From assembly GCA_016722705.1 (NCBI GenBank), contig JADKGN010000004.1, forward strand, positions 62,001 through 126,000: 64,000 bases of DNA, read 5' to 3'. Source of the DNA: Candidatus Dechloromonas phosphoritropha (GTDB lineage Bacteria; Pseudomonadota; Gammaproteobacteria; Burkholderiales; Rhodocyclaceae). Positions 33,581-42,894 of this stretch are shown piece by piece. The notes beneath the pieces are model-generated. The model was given only the letters and a program-made list of their open reading frames with translations, was not told where the DNA came from and ran no database searches. The position numbers and the translations under genes were made by a program. Numbering within the stretch: position 1 is the first letter of the stretch; each line of letters starts with the position of its first letter.

Positions 33581-35503
33581 CAGGAGTTCGACAGTTCAGC
33601 GGCAAAAGTGGCCATTTTTGACACATGGCCCCAGTAACGGCGCGGGTTTCAGAGGATGTCTAAGAAAGTTGTGTGGTGGCACGCTAAGGCCTATTAAATT
33701 CTGACTTGACAGGACTCATGTCGGTGATGCTGTGGCGGCATGCATGTCAAGATAACCACCTCAGGAGGTCGCCGCTACGTCCAACTTGTCGAGTCGTACC
33801 GGGACGACGCTGGGCGGGTGAAGAAGCGTACCGTGGCGACGCTTGGCCGTCTTGATTAACGCGATGGCGGTCTCGATTCAGTGATCAAGGGGTTGCTCAA
33901 GGTATCGGGCCGTGAAGCCATGGTGGTTGTGCCACCGACACCGACGGTGAGCTTCGAGTCGGCCCGGGCGTTTGGCGATGTATGGACACTGACCGAACTC
34001 TGGAAATCGCTCGGTTTTGGCGAACTGAAGCGGGTGTTTCGCCGCACGCGGCATACGATCGACGTGGAAGCGCTGATCCGGGTGATGGTGTTCAACCGAC
34101 TCTGCGATCCGGAATCCAAACTGGGCGTGTTGCGCTGGCTGGAGACGGTGGCCTTGCCTGAGGTCGAGGTCAAAGCGATCACGCATCAGCATCTGCTGCG
34201 CAGCATGGATGCCCTGATGGATCAACACGCGGCGGTCGATACCGTGGTGGCCGGCTTGCTGCGAGCGATGATCGATCAGGATCTGTCCGTCGTGTTCTAT
34301 GACCTGACGACGATACGCGCCGCGGGACTGAGCACCCAGGAAAGCGATGTGCGTGCCTTTGGCATGGCCAAGGAAGGGCTGATTGCACGGCAATTCATGC
34401 TCGGCGTGGTGCAGACGGCCGAGGGCTTGCCGATCTGCCACGCGGTGGTCGACGGCAATACGGCGGAGACAAAGACGCTGCTGCCGATGCTCAAAATCGT
34501 GTTGAACCGGTTCCCCTCGGTCAGTCGCCTGGTGTTGGTGGCCGATCGCGGCTTGCTCAGCCTGGACAACCTTGATGCGCTGAGCGAAATACGTCTGGCC
34601 AGTGGCCGGCCGCTCGAATTCATCCTGGCGGTGCCGGGACGCCGCTATCACGAATTCACTGAACTGCTCGATGACTTCCACAAGAGCCAGTGCCAAGCGG
34701 CAACCGTCGAGATCATCGCTGAAAAGACGTGGAACGCGCTGCGCTTGGTGATTGCCCACGATCCAGAACGTGCCGCCCTACAGACCCAACGACGGGACGA
34801 GCAGATCGGGAAGCTGATCCAGCGCGCCGCGCAGTGGGTGGGCAAACTTGACGATCAGGATGACGGCGTCAACCATCGGGGCCGCAAGCTCTCGGACAGT
34901 GGCGCCAAGGCGCGCTTCTTCCATGAGGTCAGCGAGGCCCATCTGTCGAAGATCATCAAGGTCGACCTGAAAAGCGAGCGCTTCATCTACGCTATCGATG
35001 AGCGCGCGCGTTCCTTGGCGAACCTGATGGACGGCAAACTGCTGCTGGTGACCAATACGACGGACCTGATCACCCGGGACGTTGTTGCACGGTACAAGTC
35101 GCTGGCGGATATCGAGCGCGGCTTCAAGGTACTCAAATCCGAATTGGAGATCGGACCGGTCACCACCGTCTGCCCGAACGCATCCGGGCTCACGCGGCGA
35201 TCTGCTTCATGGCGCTGATCCTTTACCGGGTCATGCGTCAGCGCCTGAAAGCGGCCAACGCCGGGCTATCGCCGGAACGAGCGCTCGACTACCTTCGCCG
35301 AATCCAGCGTCACCAGATCCGGCTCAACGCGTCTGAACCCGTCACCGGCGTCTCGATCCTCAGTGCCGAGCAAACCGAGGTGCTTAATGCCCTGGACGTG
35401 AAAAAACCGACCGCCCCGCAGTAGCTGACGCTGTTGCAGTGGCATTCTTTAAATTCACCTCAAGTGAAATCAGTCACTTGCGCAATTAACTGTCGAACTC
35501 GGG
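33581..35503 (+). mobile_element. IS1634-family insertion sequence (1923 bp), inactive
   Basis: The ends share GAGTTCGACAGTT as an inverted repeat (left 33584-33596; right as its reverse complement). With the three outer bases this gives a 16-bp repeat with two mismatches. A 6-bp direct repeat AGGTAG flanks the element (33575-33580 and 35504-35509). The single transposase gene carries a nonsense codon and a frameshift. Confidence 0.82.
33740..35424 (+). pseudogene. IS1634-family transposase, nonsense codon plus frameshift
   Basis: The true start is ATG 33740 (MHVKITTSGGRRYVQLVESY). An in-frame TAA at 33857-33859 replaces a sense codon at position 40; the frame then runs open as RDGGLDSVIKGLLKV. 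Near 35167 one C is missing, so ELEIGPV continues one frame away as HHRLPERIRAHAAICFMALI to the end. Core catalytic blocks VVFYDLTTIRAA and LVLVADRGLLS are preserved. Two independent lesions make the copy dead. Confidence 0.88.
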
Positions 35504-35532
35504 AGGTAGGCGCCTGAACGGCTGAGATAGCG

Positions 35533-35559
35533 AAAACCCGGCCTTGGCCAGGTTTTTTT
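35533..35559 (-). terminator. Rho-independent terminator, acuI side
   Basis: AAAACCCGGCC and GGCCAGGTTTTTT form a stem of about nine pairs with one mismatch around a TT loop, with a T-run on the plus side and four T on the minus side. It lies 24 bases beyond the acuI stop codon and can stop transcription in both directions. Confidence 0.7.
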
Positions 35560-35582
35560 ACAGCGAGCCCGTTGTCGCGAGA

Positions 35583-36566
35583 TCAGCGGCCGATATCCAC
35601 CACCACTCTGCCGCGCACTTTGCCCTCAAGCAAACTTGCGCCGGTTTTGATCGCCTCAGACAAGCCAATTTCGGACGTGATCTCATCCAGTTTGGCGATA
35701 TCGAGATCGCGGCCAAGGCGTGCCCAGGCTTCCTGGCGGACGGCCAGCGGCGCCATCACGCTGTCGATGCCGTACAGCGTCACGCCGCGCAGGATGAACG
35801 GCGCCACCGTCGCCGGAAAATCCATGCCGCCGGCCAGCCCGCAGGCAGCGACCGCGCCGCGATATTTCGTCGTCGCGCAGGCATTGGCCAGCGTATGACT
35901 GCCAACTGTATCGACGACGCCGGCCCAGCGTTCCTTGCCGATCGGCTTGCCGGGCGCTGACAGTTCACCGCGCTCGATGACATCGGCGGCACCGAGCGCC
36001 TTCAGATGTTCGGCTTCCTCCGGACGACCGGTCGACGCGACCACCGTGTAGCCAAGCCGCGACAGCAGCGCGATGGCGACGCTGCCGACGCCGCCGTTGG
36101 CTCCGGTCACCAGAATCTCGCCGTCGGCCGGCTTGATACCGTGCTTTTCGAGGGCTAGGACGCAGAGCATCGCCGTGTAGCCTGCCGTGCCGATCGCCAT
36201 CGCCTGCCGCGCGGTGAATGCGGAGGGCAGCACCACCAGCCATTCGCCCTTGACCCGCGCCACTTCGGCCAGGCCGCCACAATGGGTTTCGCCGACGCCC
36301 CAGCCGTTAAGCACGACGCGATCGCCAGATTTCCACGCGGGGTTCGTGCTGGCGCTGACGGTGCCGGCGAAGTCGATGCCGGGAATCATCGGAAAACGGC
36401 GCACGACTGGTGACTTTCCGGTCAGCGCCAAGCCGTCCTTGTAGTTGAGCGTGCTCCATTCGACCTGCACCGTGACATCGCCTTCGCCCAACACGGCGTC
36501 GTCGATCTGCTGCACGGCGACCTTGTAGCCGGCTTCGTCCTTGGTGATCAATATTCCCTTGAACAT
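35583..36566 (-). CDS. acuI: Acrylyl-CoA reductase (AcuI/YhdH), MDR superfamily
   Basis: 327 residues from ATG 36566, preceded by AGGAG; the longer frame to 36647 is not needed. It is a medium-chain dehydrogenase/reductase of the YhdH/AcuI family: IPGIDFAGTV, GETHCGGLAEVARVKGEWLV, and the NADPH-binding ILVTGANGGVGSVAIALL. No zinc-ligand set is visible, consistent with the zinc-free quinone oxidoreductase branch. It reduces acryloyl-CoA to propionyl-CoA with NADPH and protects against toxic acrylate. It stands alone with its own terminator. Confidence 0.9.
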   Translation of the reverse strand: MFKGILITKDEAGYKVAVQQIDDAVLGEGDVTVQVEWSTLNYKDGLALTGKSPVVRRFPMIPGIDFAGTVSASTNPAWKSGDRVVLNGWGVGETHCGGLAEVARVKGEWLVVLPSAFTARQAMAIGTAGYTAMLCVLALEKHGIKPADGEILVTGANGGVGSVAIALLSRLGYTVVASTGRPEEAEHLKALGAADVIERGELSAPGKPIGKERWAGVVDTVGSHTLANACATTKYRGAVAACGLAGGMDFPATVAPFILRGVTLYGIDSVMAPLAVRQEAWARLGRDLDIAKLDEITSEIGLSEAIKTGASLLEGKVRGRVVVDIGR

Positions 36567-36854
36567 ATTGGTTCTCCTTTGCTGAACAGTTGTGCCGAAT
36601 GGCCATAACTTAACCAAAAAATCCGCAGTACGGCAAATGGGCAACAAAACAACCTAAAATCACCCCTTTCATCCAGTCGACCGGAACTGATTGAACTTTG
36701 AGGCGACTGGTGCGTACTGATAAACTGATCCGTTACCAGTACCCGGGAACTTCTCGGCTCGGTCAGGTCAATTGACAGCAAGCTTGATGATAGACATTCT
36801 CCATCAGGGCTATCTGAACAAGCTCAGTTTACTCATTTTCCACCCGAAGGTCCG

Positions 36855-37637
36855 ATGCAGCGTTCAAGACTCGTCGTTACACTTTTTCTGGCTGTCGCTT
36901 CGGCAAGCGGCCATGCGGATATCTATGGTTATGTCGACGAACAGGGTGTATCGCACTTTTCCGCCGAGAAGTCAGATCCTCGCTACCAGTTGCTGGTGCG
37001 GGGAAACAGGTTCGGATCGCTGCAGCTGGAACCCTCTGGGCGCGGAAAGCAGGCGCTGTCCACCCGTCTGATAGAGCATCCCAACCTGAAATCCTACGAG
37101 CCGCTGCTGAAGACCGCGAGCATCGAGTTTGCGGTCGAACTTGCCTTGCTCAAGGCGGTCATGGCGGCCGAATCGGGCTTCAATCCTGACGCGATCTCGC
37201 CCAAGGGCGCAGTCGGCCTGATGCAGATCATGCCCGCTACCGCCGAACGCTATGGCCTGCTCGGTAACGAAAAAAAATCCGTCGAAGAAAAGCTGCGCGA
37301 CCCGAAAACCAATATACGTCTCGGTGCGCGTTACCTTGCCGACCTTTTCAAGCTGTTTCCGGGGCAACAGAATCTCGTGATCGCCTCCTACAACGCCGGT
37401 GAAGGGGCGGTTCAGCAATACCGGAACGCGATTCCGCCTTATCCCGAAACGCGCAACTATGTCGAACTGGTAACCCAGCTTCACCAGGTCTATCAGTCCC
37501 GGTCACTCGCAAGAATAACCGGGGCTTCGGTGCGCAGCGGGTCGGCGAATGGAACAAAGCGCATGTATCTGACCATTCGGCCGCCAGATGCCACCGCCGC
37601 ATCCCGGTCGCCATCGTCCGCGCCACGCGAGCAATGA
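36855..37637 (+). CDS. Lytic transglycosylase with DUF4124 N-terminus
   Basis: 260 residues. A signal peptide (1-21) is followed by a DUF4124-like segment (DIYGYVDEQGVSHFS), then an SLT domain. The catalytic Glu lies in LLKAVMAAESGFNPDAISPKG, and the family motifs GLMQIMPATAERYG and VIASYNAGEGAVQQY follow. It cleaves peptidoglycan glycan strands to anhydro-muropeptides in the periplasm. The C-terminal 40 residues are low-complexity. It is flanked by the acuI promoter region and a small membrane gene. Confidence 0.92.
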   Translation: MQRSRLVVTLFLAVASASGHADIYGYVDEQGVSHFSAEKSDPRYQLLVRGNRFGSLQLEPSGRGKQALSTRLIEHPNLKSYEPLLKTASIEFAVELALLKAVMAAESGFNPDAISPKGAVGLMQIMPATAERYGLLGNEKKSVEEKLRDPKTNIRLGARYLADLFKLFPGQQNLVIASYNAGEGAVQQYRNAIPPYPETRNYVELVTQLHQVYQSRSLARITGASVRSGSANGTKRMYLTIRPPDATAASRSPSSAPREQ

Positions 37638-37748
37638 AAAAACCATCCGCAGCGGTCTGAGACCGAAGTCCATGACTTGACGCAGGATGTGTTCCCGGAC
37701 GATTGCGGTCCCGCCGCCGCATTTCGCTGTTCCGGGGCGGCCAGATGC

Positions 37749-37937
37749 CTATGAACCCGAGTGCTTCCGCCCATTGTCGTCGGGGGTGAAAAACAAGGCC
37801 ACGCCCACCGCGATCAGGACGAGCGGCCACCACTTGCGCAACAGCGCGACGATATCGAGTTCGAGAAAATCCAGATTGACGGCAAGGGCCACCGCACCGA
37901 TGACGGTCAGAGCGATTGCGGCGAAGTTTCCTTTCAT
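37749..37937 (-). CDS. Small LiaI-type membrane protein
   Basis: 62 residues from ATG 37937 with AGGA nine bases upstream (ATG 37943 adds two residues). Two membrane helices are visible (AAIALTVIGAVALAVNL and WWPLVLIAVGVALFF), separated by a short loop with LELDIVALLRK. The pattern resembles the LiaI-LiaF-like transmembrane region domain. It lies 17 bases beyond relA on the same strand upstream of nothing else; its role is unknown. Confidence 0.7.
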   Translation of the reverse strand: MKGNFAAIALTVIGAVALAVNLDFLELDIVALLRKWWPLVLIAVGVALFFTPDDNGRKHSGS

Positions 37938-37953
37938 GAGCATTCCTCGTGTT

Positions 37954-40176
37954 TCAGGCCCGGCGCACGCCGACCACGCCGTCGACTTCGTGAATCAGCG
38001 TCAGCGTGCGCTGGAGTTGTGGCAGGTTGGTGATCTCGACGGTGAATCCCATGTGCGCCTTGCCCTGCTTCGTCTGTGTATTGACGCCGACGACGTTGAG
38101 CTTTTCACGCGTGAAGATCTCGGATATGTCGCGCAGCAGGCCCTGGCGGTCGTGAGCATCGACGACGATGTCAGCGGCGAACACGCCTGTCGTCTGGCCG
38201 CCCCAGGCGGTTTCGATGACGCGTTCGGGATGCTGCGCGAGCAGGTTGGCGAAGTTGGAGCAATCCATGCGGTGAATGGAAACACCCTTGCCGCGCGTGA
38301 TGAAACCCTGGATCTTGTCCGGTGGTGCCGGCTTGCAGCAACGGGCAAGCTGCGTCAGCAACTTGTCGACGCCGACGATCAGGATGCCCTGATTGCCCTT
38401 GGCCGGCCGGCTCGGCCTGGCCAGCACCTCATCCGGCAGCAGCGTCTCGGCCAGCGGATCACCGCCGCGAGCGACGAGCTGGAACTGCCGCAGATTCAGT
38501 TCGCCACGAGCCGCGGCAATATGCAGATCATCGGCGCGCGAGAAGCCGAGCTTGTGCGCGAGATCATCCATACTCGCGCCCGTCTGCCCGAGGCGCTGCA
38601 ATTCCTTGCCAACGATGGCCCTACCTTCGGCCAGGGTTTCCTCGAGCGCCAGGCTTGAGAACCAGGCGCGCACCTTGACTCGCGCGCTCTTGGTGTGGAT
38701 GTAGCCCTGCGTCGGATTCAACCAGTCGCGCGACGGCCCGCCGTGCTTGGCAGTGATGATCTCGACGCGCTGCCCGGTCGCCAGCGGCGTGTTGAGCGTC
38801 ACCAACTGGCCGTCTACCCTGGCGCCGCGGCAGCGATGACCGAGGTCGGTATGCACGCGGTAGGCAAAATCGACCGCCGTTGCCCCCTGCGGCAGATCGA
38901 CCACCTTGCCCTGCGGCGTGATGACATAGAGCGTCTCGTCGAGCGCCGCCTGCTTGTAGTGGCTGATCCAGTCCGAACTGTCGGCGACTTCGTCCTTCCA
39001 GGTCAGCAACTGGCGCAGCCAGGCAATCTTTTCGTCGTAGTCGCTCTCGGCGTGGCGCTTGCCGCCTTCCTTGTAGCGCCAGTGGGCGGCGACACCGAGT
39101 TCGGCGTGCTTGTGCATTTCCTTGGTACGAATCTGGATTTCCAGGCTGCGTCCGTCAGGACAGTCTACTGCCGTGTGCAGGGAGCGATAGAAGTTTCCCT
39201 TGGGGTTGGAGATGTAATCGTCGAATTCCTTGGAAATCGGCGACCACAGGTTGTGCACGATGCCGAGCGCGGTGTAGCAGTCTTTGAGGTCATCAACGAT
39301 GATGCGCAGCGCGCGGATATCGTACAGCTCCGAAAACTCGACGCCCTTCAAGCGCATCTTGTTCCAGATGCTGTAGATGTGCTTGGGCCGCCCGTAAACA
39401 TCGGCATTGCGCACGCCCGCCGCTTCCAGCTCGGCGCTCACCTTCGCCACGGCCTCAGTGATGAAACGCTCGCGCTCGCTGCGTTTCTCGTCGAGCATCC
39501 TGGCGATCTTCCTGTAGGTTTCCGGATGCAGGAAACGGAAGGACATGTCCTCGAGTTCCCACTTCAACTCCCAGACGCCAAGCCGGTTCGCCAGCGGCGA
39601 GTACAGTTCCAGCGTCTCGCGCGCGACATGAATGCGCAGGTCATCCGGATGTGACGCGTAGAATCGTAGTGTCTGGGTGCGGCTGGCGAGGCGCAGCAGC
39701 ACGACGCGGATGTCCTGGACCATGGCCAGCAACATCTTGCGCAGCACTTCGACCTGCGCCTTCGTTTCGGAAGGATTGACTTCGCCAGCCTCGATGTTGG
39801 CGGTTACGAAGCCCCTGGTGATCGGCCGCATCCGGTTCAACCGCGAAATGCCATTGACGAGATCCGCTGCCGCCTTGCCGAAGCGCTGCTCGATGCGCGC
39901 GGTGCCATGCTGGTCGTGGGCGGGAATGGCGAACAGCACCGCCGCCATGCGCGATTCGACGTCGAGCCGGAGGCCGGCAATGATCACAGCCATGCCGAGC
40001 GCATGCGACCAGATGCGCTCTCCGCTGCCCAGCGAAGCATTGCCATAAACTTCCCAGGAGAACGCGACGGATTCCCTCAGCGTCGCCGCATCGTCAGGGT
40101 CCAGACCCTGGGAAAGGGTGCTGAAAAACTGATCGAAATCGCTTTGCGCGGCGACGGAATGCAGGAGCCAGACCAT
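37954..40176 (-). CDS. relA: (p)ppGpp synthetase RelA
   Basis: 740 residues from ATG 40176; the longer frame to 41223 is the shadow of the EamA gene. Order: degenerate HD hydrolase domain (IWSHALGMAVIIAG, AIPAHDQHG), lacking the paired HD motif, so a synthetase-only RelA. Next comes the synthetase domain (YGRPKHIYSIWNKM, YDIRALRIIVDD), then TGS (LPQGATAVDFAYRVHTDLG), a zinc-finger/CC region with CCKP, and a C-terminal ACT domain. It makes ppGpp from GTP/GDP and ATP on stalled ribosomes. A TATAAT hexamer lies only seven bases before the start. Confidence 0.95.
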   Translation of the reverse strand: MVWLLHSVAAQSDFDQFFSTLSQGLDPDDAATLRESVAFSWEVYGNASLGSGERIWSHALGMAVIIAGLRLDVESRMAAVLFAIPAHDQHGTARIEQRFGKAAADLVNGISRLNRMRPITRGFVTANIEAGEVNPSETKAQVEVLRKMLLAMVQDIRVVLLRLASRTQTLRFYASHPDDLRIHVARETLELYSPLANRLGVWELKWELEDMSFRFLHPETYRKIARMLDEKRSERERFITEAVAKVSAELEAAGVRNADVYGRPKHIYSIWNKMRLKGVEFSELYDIRALRIIVDDLKDCYTALGIVHNLWSPISKEFDDYISNPKGNFYRSLHTAVDCPDGRSLEIQIRTKEMHKHAELGVAAHWRYKEGGKRHAESDYDEKIAWLRQLLTWKDEVADSSDWISHYKQAALDETLYVITPQGKVVDLPQGATAVDFAYRVHTDLGHRCRGARVDGQLVTLNTPLATGQRVEIITAKHGGPSRDWLNPTQGYIHTKSARVKVRAWFSSLALEETLAEGRAIVGKELQRLGQTGASMDDLAHKLGFSRADDLHIAAARGELNLRQFQLVARGGDPLAETLLPDEVLARPSRPAKGNQGILIVGVDKLLTQLARCCKPAPPDKIQGFITRGKGVSIHRMDCSNFANLLAQHPERVIETAWGGQTTGVFAADIVVDAHDRQGLLRDISEIFTREKLNVVGVNTQTKQGKAHMGFTVEITNLPQLQRTLTLIHEVDGVVGVRRA

Positions 40177-40230
40177 GGGATGAATTATACCGTGCCTGAG
40201 CCTCCGCTCCCTTCGGGCATAATTCGCCCC

Positions 40231-41127
40231 ATGCTCGCCCGCCGCCACCATTTCTACACCAACCCCTACCTGCTGCTGACCCTGACCGCGCTGTTCTGGT
40301 CGGGCAACATGGTTCTTGGCCGCGGCATCCGTGCCGACGTGCCACCGCTGGCGCTGGCCTTCTGGCGCTGGGCCATTGCCTTCGGGCTGGTGCTGCCGCT
40401 GGCCTTGCCCCACCTGCGCGCGCAGTGGCCGCTGCTGAAGGCGGGCTGGAAGCCGGTGCTGCTGCTCGGCCTGATCGGCGTCGGCGGCTACAACACCTTC
40501 GCCTACATCGCCCTGCAATACACTTCGGCAACCAATGCGGTGCTGCTCAACTCCTTCATTCCCATCGTCACCATCGCCGTCTCCTGGGGCTTCCTCGGCA
40601 AGCACCTGAGCCGCCAGCAGGCCATCGGCGTTTTCACCTCGCTCTGTGGCGCGCTGACCATCGTCGCCCGCGGCGACGTCAACGTACTCGCCCACCTCAA
40701 CCTGAACGTCGGTGACGCCTGGATGCTGCTCGCCGTGCTGGTCTGGGCCGTCTATACCGTCGGCCTGGCCTGGCGCCCGGCCGGCGTGCACCCGATGCTG
40801 ATGCTGGCCGCGATGACCGCCGTCGGCCTCGCCGCACTGCTCCCGGCCTACCTTTGTGAGATGGCGCTGGGCCGGCACATCAACGTTTACCTCGGATCGC
40901 TGGCGGCGCTGGCCTATGTCGGCATCTTTCCCAGCTTCCTCGGCTACATCTTCTACAATCGAGGCGTCGCCGAAGTCGGCGCCAGCAAGGGCAGCCTGTT
41001 CATCCACCTGATGCCGGTTTTCGGCACCATCCTGTCCGCCCTCTTCCTCGCCGAAATACCGCTCTGGTATCACTACCTCGGGATCGCCCTGATCTTTGCC
41101 GGCATCTGGCTGACGATGAAAAAGTGA
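40231..41127 (+). CDS. EamA/DMT-family inner-membrane transporter
   Basis: 298 residues from ATG 40231, in the gap divergent from relA; the longer frame from 39907 overlaps relA and is rejected. Ten predicted membrane helices form two EamA repeats (LLTLTALFWSGNMVLGRG; MLLAVLVWAVYTVGLAW; SFLGYIFYNRGVAEVGAS). Members export amino acids or other metabolites; the substrate here cannot be told. The stop overlaps the start of the peptidase gene (TGATG). Confidence 0.92.
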   Translation: MLARRHHFYTNPYLLLTLTALFWSGNMVLGRGIRADVPPLALAFWRWAIAFGLVLPLALPHLRAQWPLLKAGWKPVLLLGLIGVGGYNTFAYIALQYTSATNAVLLNSFIPIVTIAVSWGFLGKHLSRQQAIGVFTSLCGALTIVARGDVNVLAHLNLNVGDAWMLLAVLVWAVYTVGLAWRPAGVHPMLMLAAMTAVGLAALLPAYLCEMALGRHINVYLGSLAALAYVGIFPSFLGYIFYNRGVAEVGASKGSLFIHLMPVFGTILSALFLAEIPLWYHYLGIALIFAGIWLTMKK

Positions 41128-41891
41128 TGGGGCTGCTCGACTGGTTCGGTGACAAGCGGAAAGCAAGCGTTCCGGATGCGCTATGGGCGCGGACGATGGC
41201 CGCGATGCCCTTTCTTTCGGCACTCGCGGTCGACGAGCAAAAAGAGCTAAAAACGCTGGTCGAGGGATTTCTGGCGGAAAAGGAATTCAGCGTTGCCGGC
41301 GGCCTCGAACTGAGTGACGAGATCTGCGTTTCGATTGCCGCCCAGGGTTGCCTGCCGATCCTCGAACTTGGCCTCGCCGCCTACCGCGGCTGGGTCGGCA
41401 TCGTCGTCTATCCGGACGAATTCGTCGTGCCACGCCGCATCGAGGACGAGAGCGGCATCGTCCATGAATTCGACGACGTGCTCTCCGGCGAAGCCTGGGA
41501 AGGCGGGCCGCTGATCATTTCCTGGCACGACGCGCAGATGGCCGGTGCCGGCTACAACGTGGTCATCCACGAATTCGCCCACAAGCTCGACATGCTCAAC
41601 GGCGAGGCCGACGGCATGCCGGCGCTGCATTCGGGAATGACGCCGGCGGCCTGGGACGAAGTTTTCATGACCGCCTACGAGGATTTCTGCCGGCGCATCG
41701 ACAGCGGCGAGGAAACCGTCATCGACCCCTACGCCAGCGACGATCCCGCCGAATTTTTCGCCGTGCTCTCGGAAAACTTCTTCGAGCTTCCCGACATCGT
41801 CAACCGCGAATACCCGTCCCTCTACGCGCTGCTCCGCAGTTACTACCGCCAGGACCCGCTCGGTCGCTTGAAAGAGCCTGCAGGTTTTTAG
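41127..41891 (+). CDS. mtfA: MtfA-like zinc-dependent peptidase (M90)
   Basis: 254 residues from ATG 41127. The zinc motif is HEFAH (His148, Glu149, His152) within NVVIHEFAHKLDMLNGEADG, and a downstream Glu (DDPAEFFAVLSENFFE) would be the third ligand. In E. coli, MtfA binds and inactivates the Mlc repressor and has aminopeptidase activity. No Mlc gene is visible here, so that role is only inferred. The gene is translationally coupled to the EamA transporter and followed at 11 bases by the DUF3616 gene. Confidence 0.9.
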   Translation: MGLLDWFGDKRKASVPDALWARTMAAMPFLSALAVDEQKELKTLVEGFLAEKEFSVAGGLELSDEICVSIAAQGCLPILELGLAAYRGWVGIVVYPDEFVVPRRIEDESGIVHEFDDVLSGEAWEGGPLIISWHDAQMAGAGYNVVIHEFAHKLDMLNGEADGMPALHSGMTPAAWDEVFMTAYEDFCRRIDSGEETVIDPYASDDPAEFFAVLSENFFELPDIVNREYPSLYALLRSYYRQDPLGRLKEPAGF

Positions 41892-41902
41892 AGACTACCA
41901 CC

Positions 41903-42826
41903 ATGCCCCAATCGACACCGCCCTCCTTCCAAAGCCTCACCGGCATCTACGAACCCTCGGCTATCCAGCAGTTGCCCGACGGTCGTTTTCTGGTTGTCGA
42001 AGACGAGGTGGACCATCCACTTAGCCTGGTCGGCATTGCTGCTGACGGCACCGTCAGCAGTCGCCCGCTCACCCCTGGCTGGTTCGAGGGCAACGACGCA
42101 TTCTGGAAGCTGGACGATCTGGAAGGACTGGCGCTCGATTCGGCGGGCCACGTTTATGCGATCACCTCGCATTCGCGCGATAGCGACGGCGACGAGAAGA
42201 AGGCGCGCGACAAGCTGGTGCGCTTCCGCATCGACGGCAATCGCGTCAGAGAGCCGAAGGTGGCCAAGGGACTCAAGGCGGCGCTGACTGCGGCGCATCC
42301 GGAGTTGGCGGTAGCGGCGACGATTGGCGATGTGAAGGGTGGCGGCGGACTCAATATCGAGGCGCTGGAGATTACTCCCGACCGTAGCCGTTTGCTGGTG
42401 GGGTTTCGCAGTCCGCTGGTGAATGGCCGCGCGATCATTGCCAGCCTCGAAAATCCAGTCGCCATTTTTGAGGCCGGCGAGTCGCCACGTATTTCGCCGG
42501 TTCTGGACACCTTCGATCTGGACGGCAACGGGTTGCGTGGCATGTCCTACGTTCCGTCGCTCGGGGGTTATGTGTTGATCGGCGGTCCGGTGGCGCGCGA
42601 GCGGGTGCAATTTCAGCTCTGGTTCTGGAGCGGTCGGCGCGGCGAGGAAGCACGCCAGATCACCGTGCCCGGCCTGACAGGCTTCGAACACGCCGAGGGG
42701 GTGAGCCCGGCAGTGATTGATGGCCGGCAACAACTCATTATCGTCAGCGACGACGGCAGTCGCGACGACGACCGCCATGGCCGGTTCCTGTTGCTGGATA
42801 TCGCTCAACTGCAAATTGCCGCCTGA
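41903..42826 (+). CDS. DUF3616 family protein
   Basis: 307 residues with no signal peptide. The sequence reads like a beta-propeller or esterase-like phytase fold: repeated blocks such as YEPSAIQQLPDGRFLVVEDE, LDDLEGLALDSAGHVYAITS and LNIEALEITPDRSRLLVGFR. It matches the DUF3616 pattern. No catalytic residue can be pointed out. It lies 11 bases after the mtfA-like gene in what looks like a three-gene operon (transporter, peptidase, DUF3616). Confidence 0.8.
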   Translation: MPQSTPPSFQSLTGIYEPSAIQQLPDGRFLVVEDEVDHPLSLVGIAADGTVSSRPLTPGWFEGNDAFWKLDDLEGLALDSAGHVYAITSHSRDSDGDEKKARDKLVRFRIDGNRVREPKVAKGLKAALTAAHPELAVAATIGDVKGGGGLNIEALEITPDRSRLLVGFRSPLVNGRAIIASLENPVAIFEAGESPRISPVLDTFDLDGNGLRGMSYVPSLGGYVLIGGPVARERVQFQLWFWSGRRGEEARQITVPGLTGFEHAEGVSPAVIDGRQQLIIVSDDGSRDDDRHGRFLLLDIAQLQIAA

Positions 42827-42894
42827 TTCAAAGACGGCTACGTATTGCGACAGGCGCCAGATGCCGTACCGACGAACCAGAATCCAATGGTTGC

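Noticed and set aside
40177..41223. N-terminal extension of relA
   Set aside because: It is antisense to the EamA transporter gene and has no similarity to RelA.
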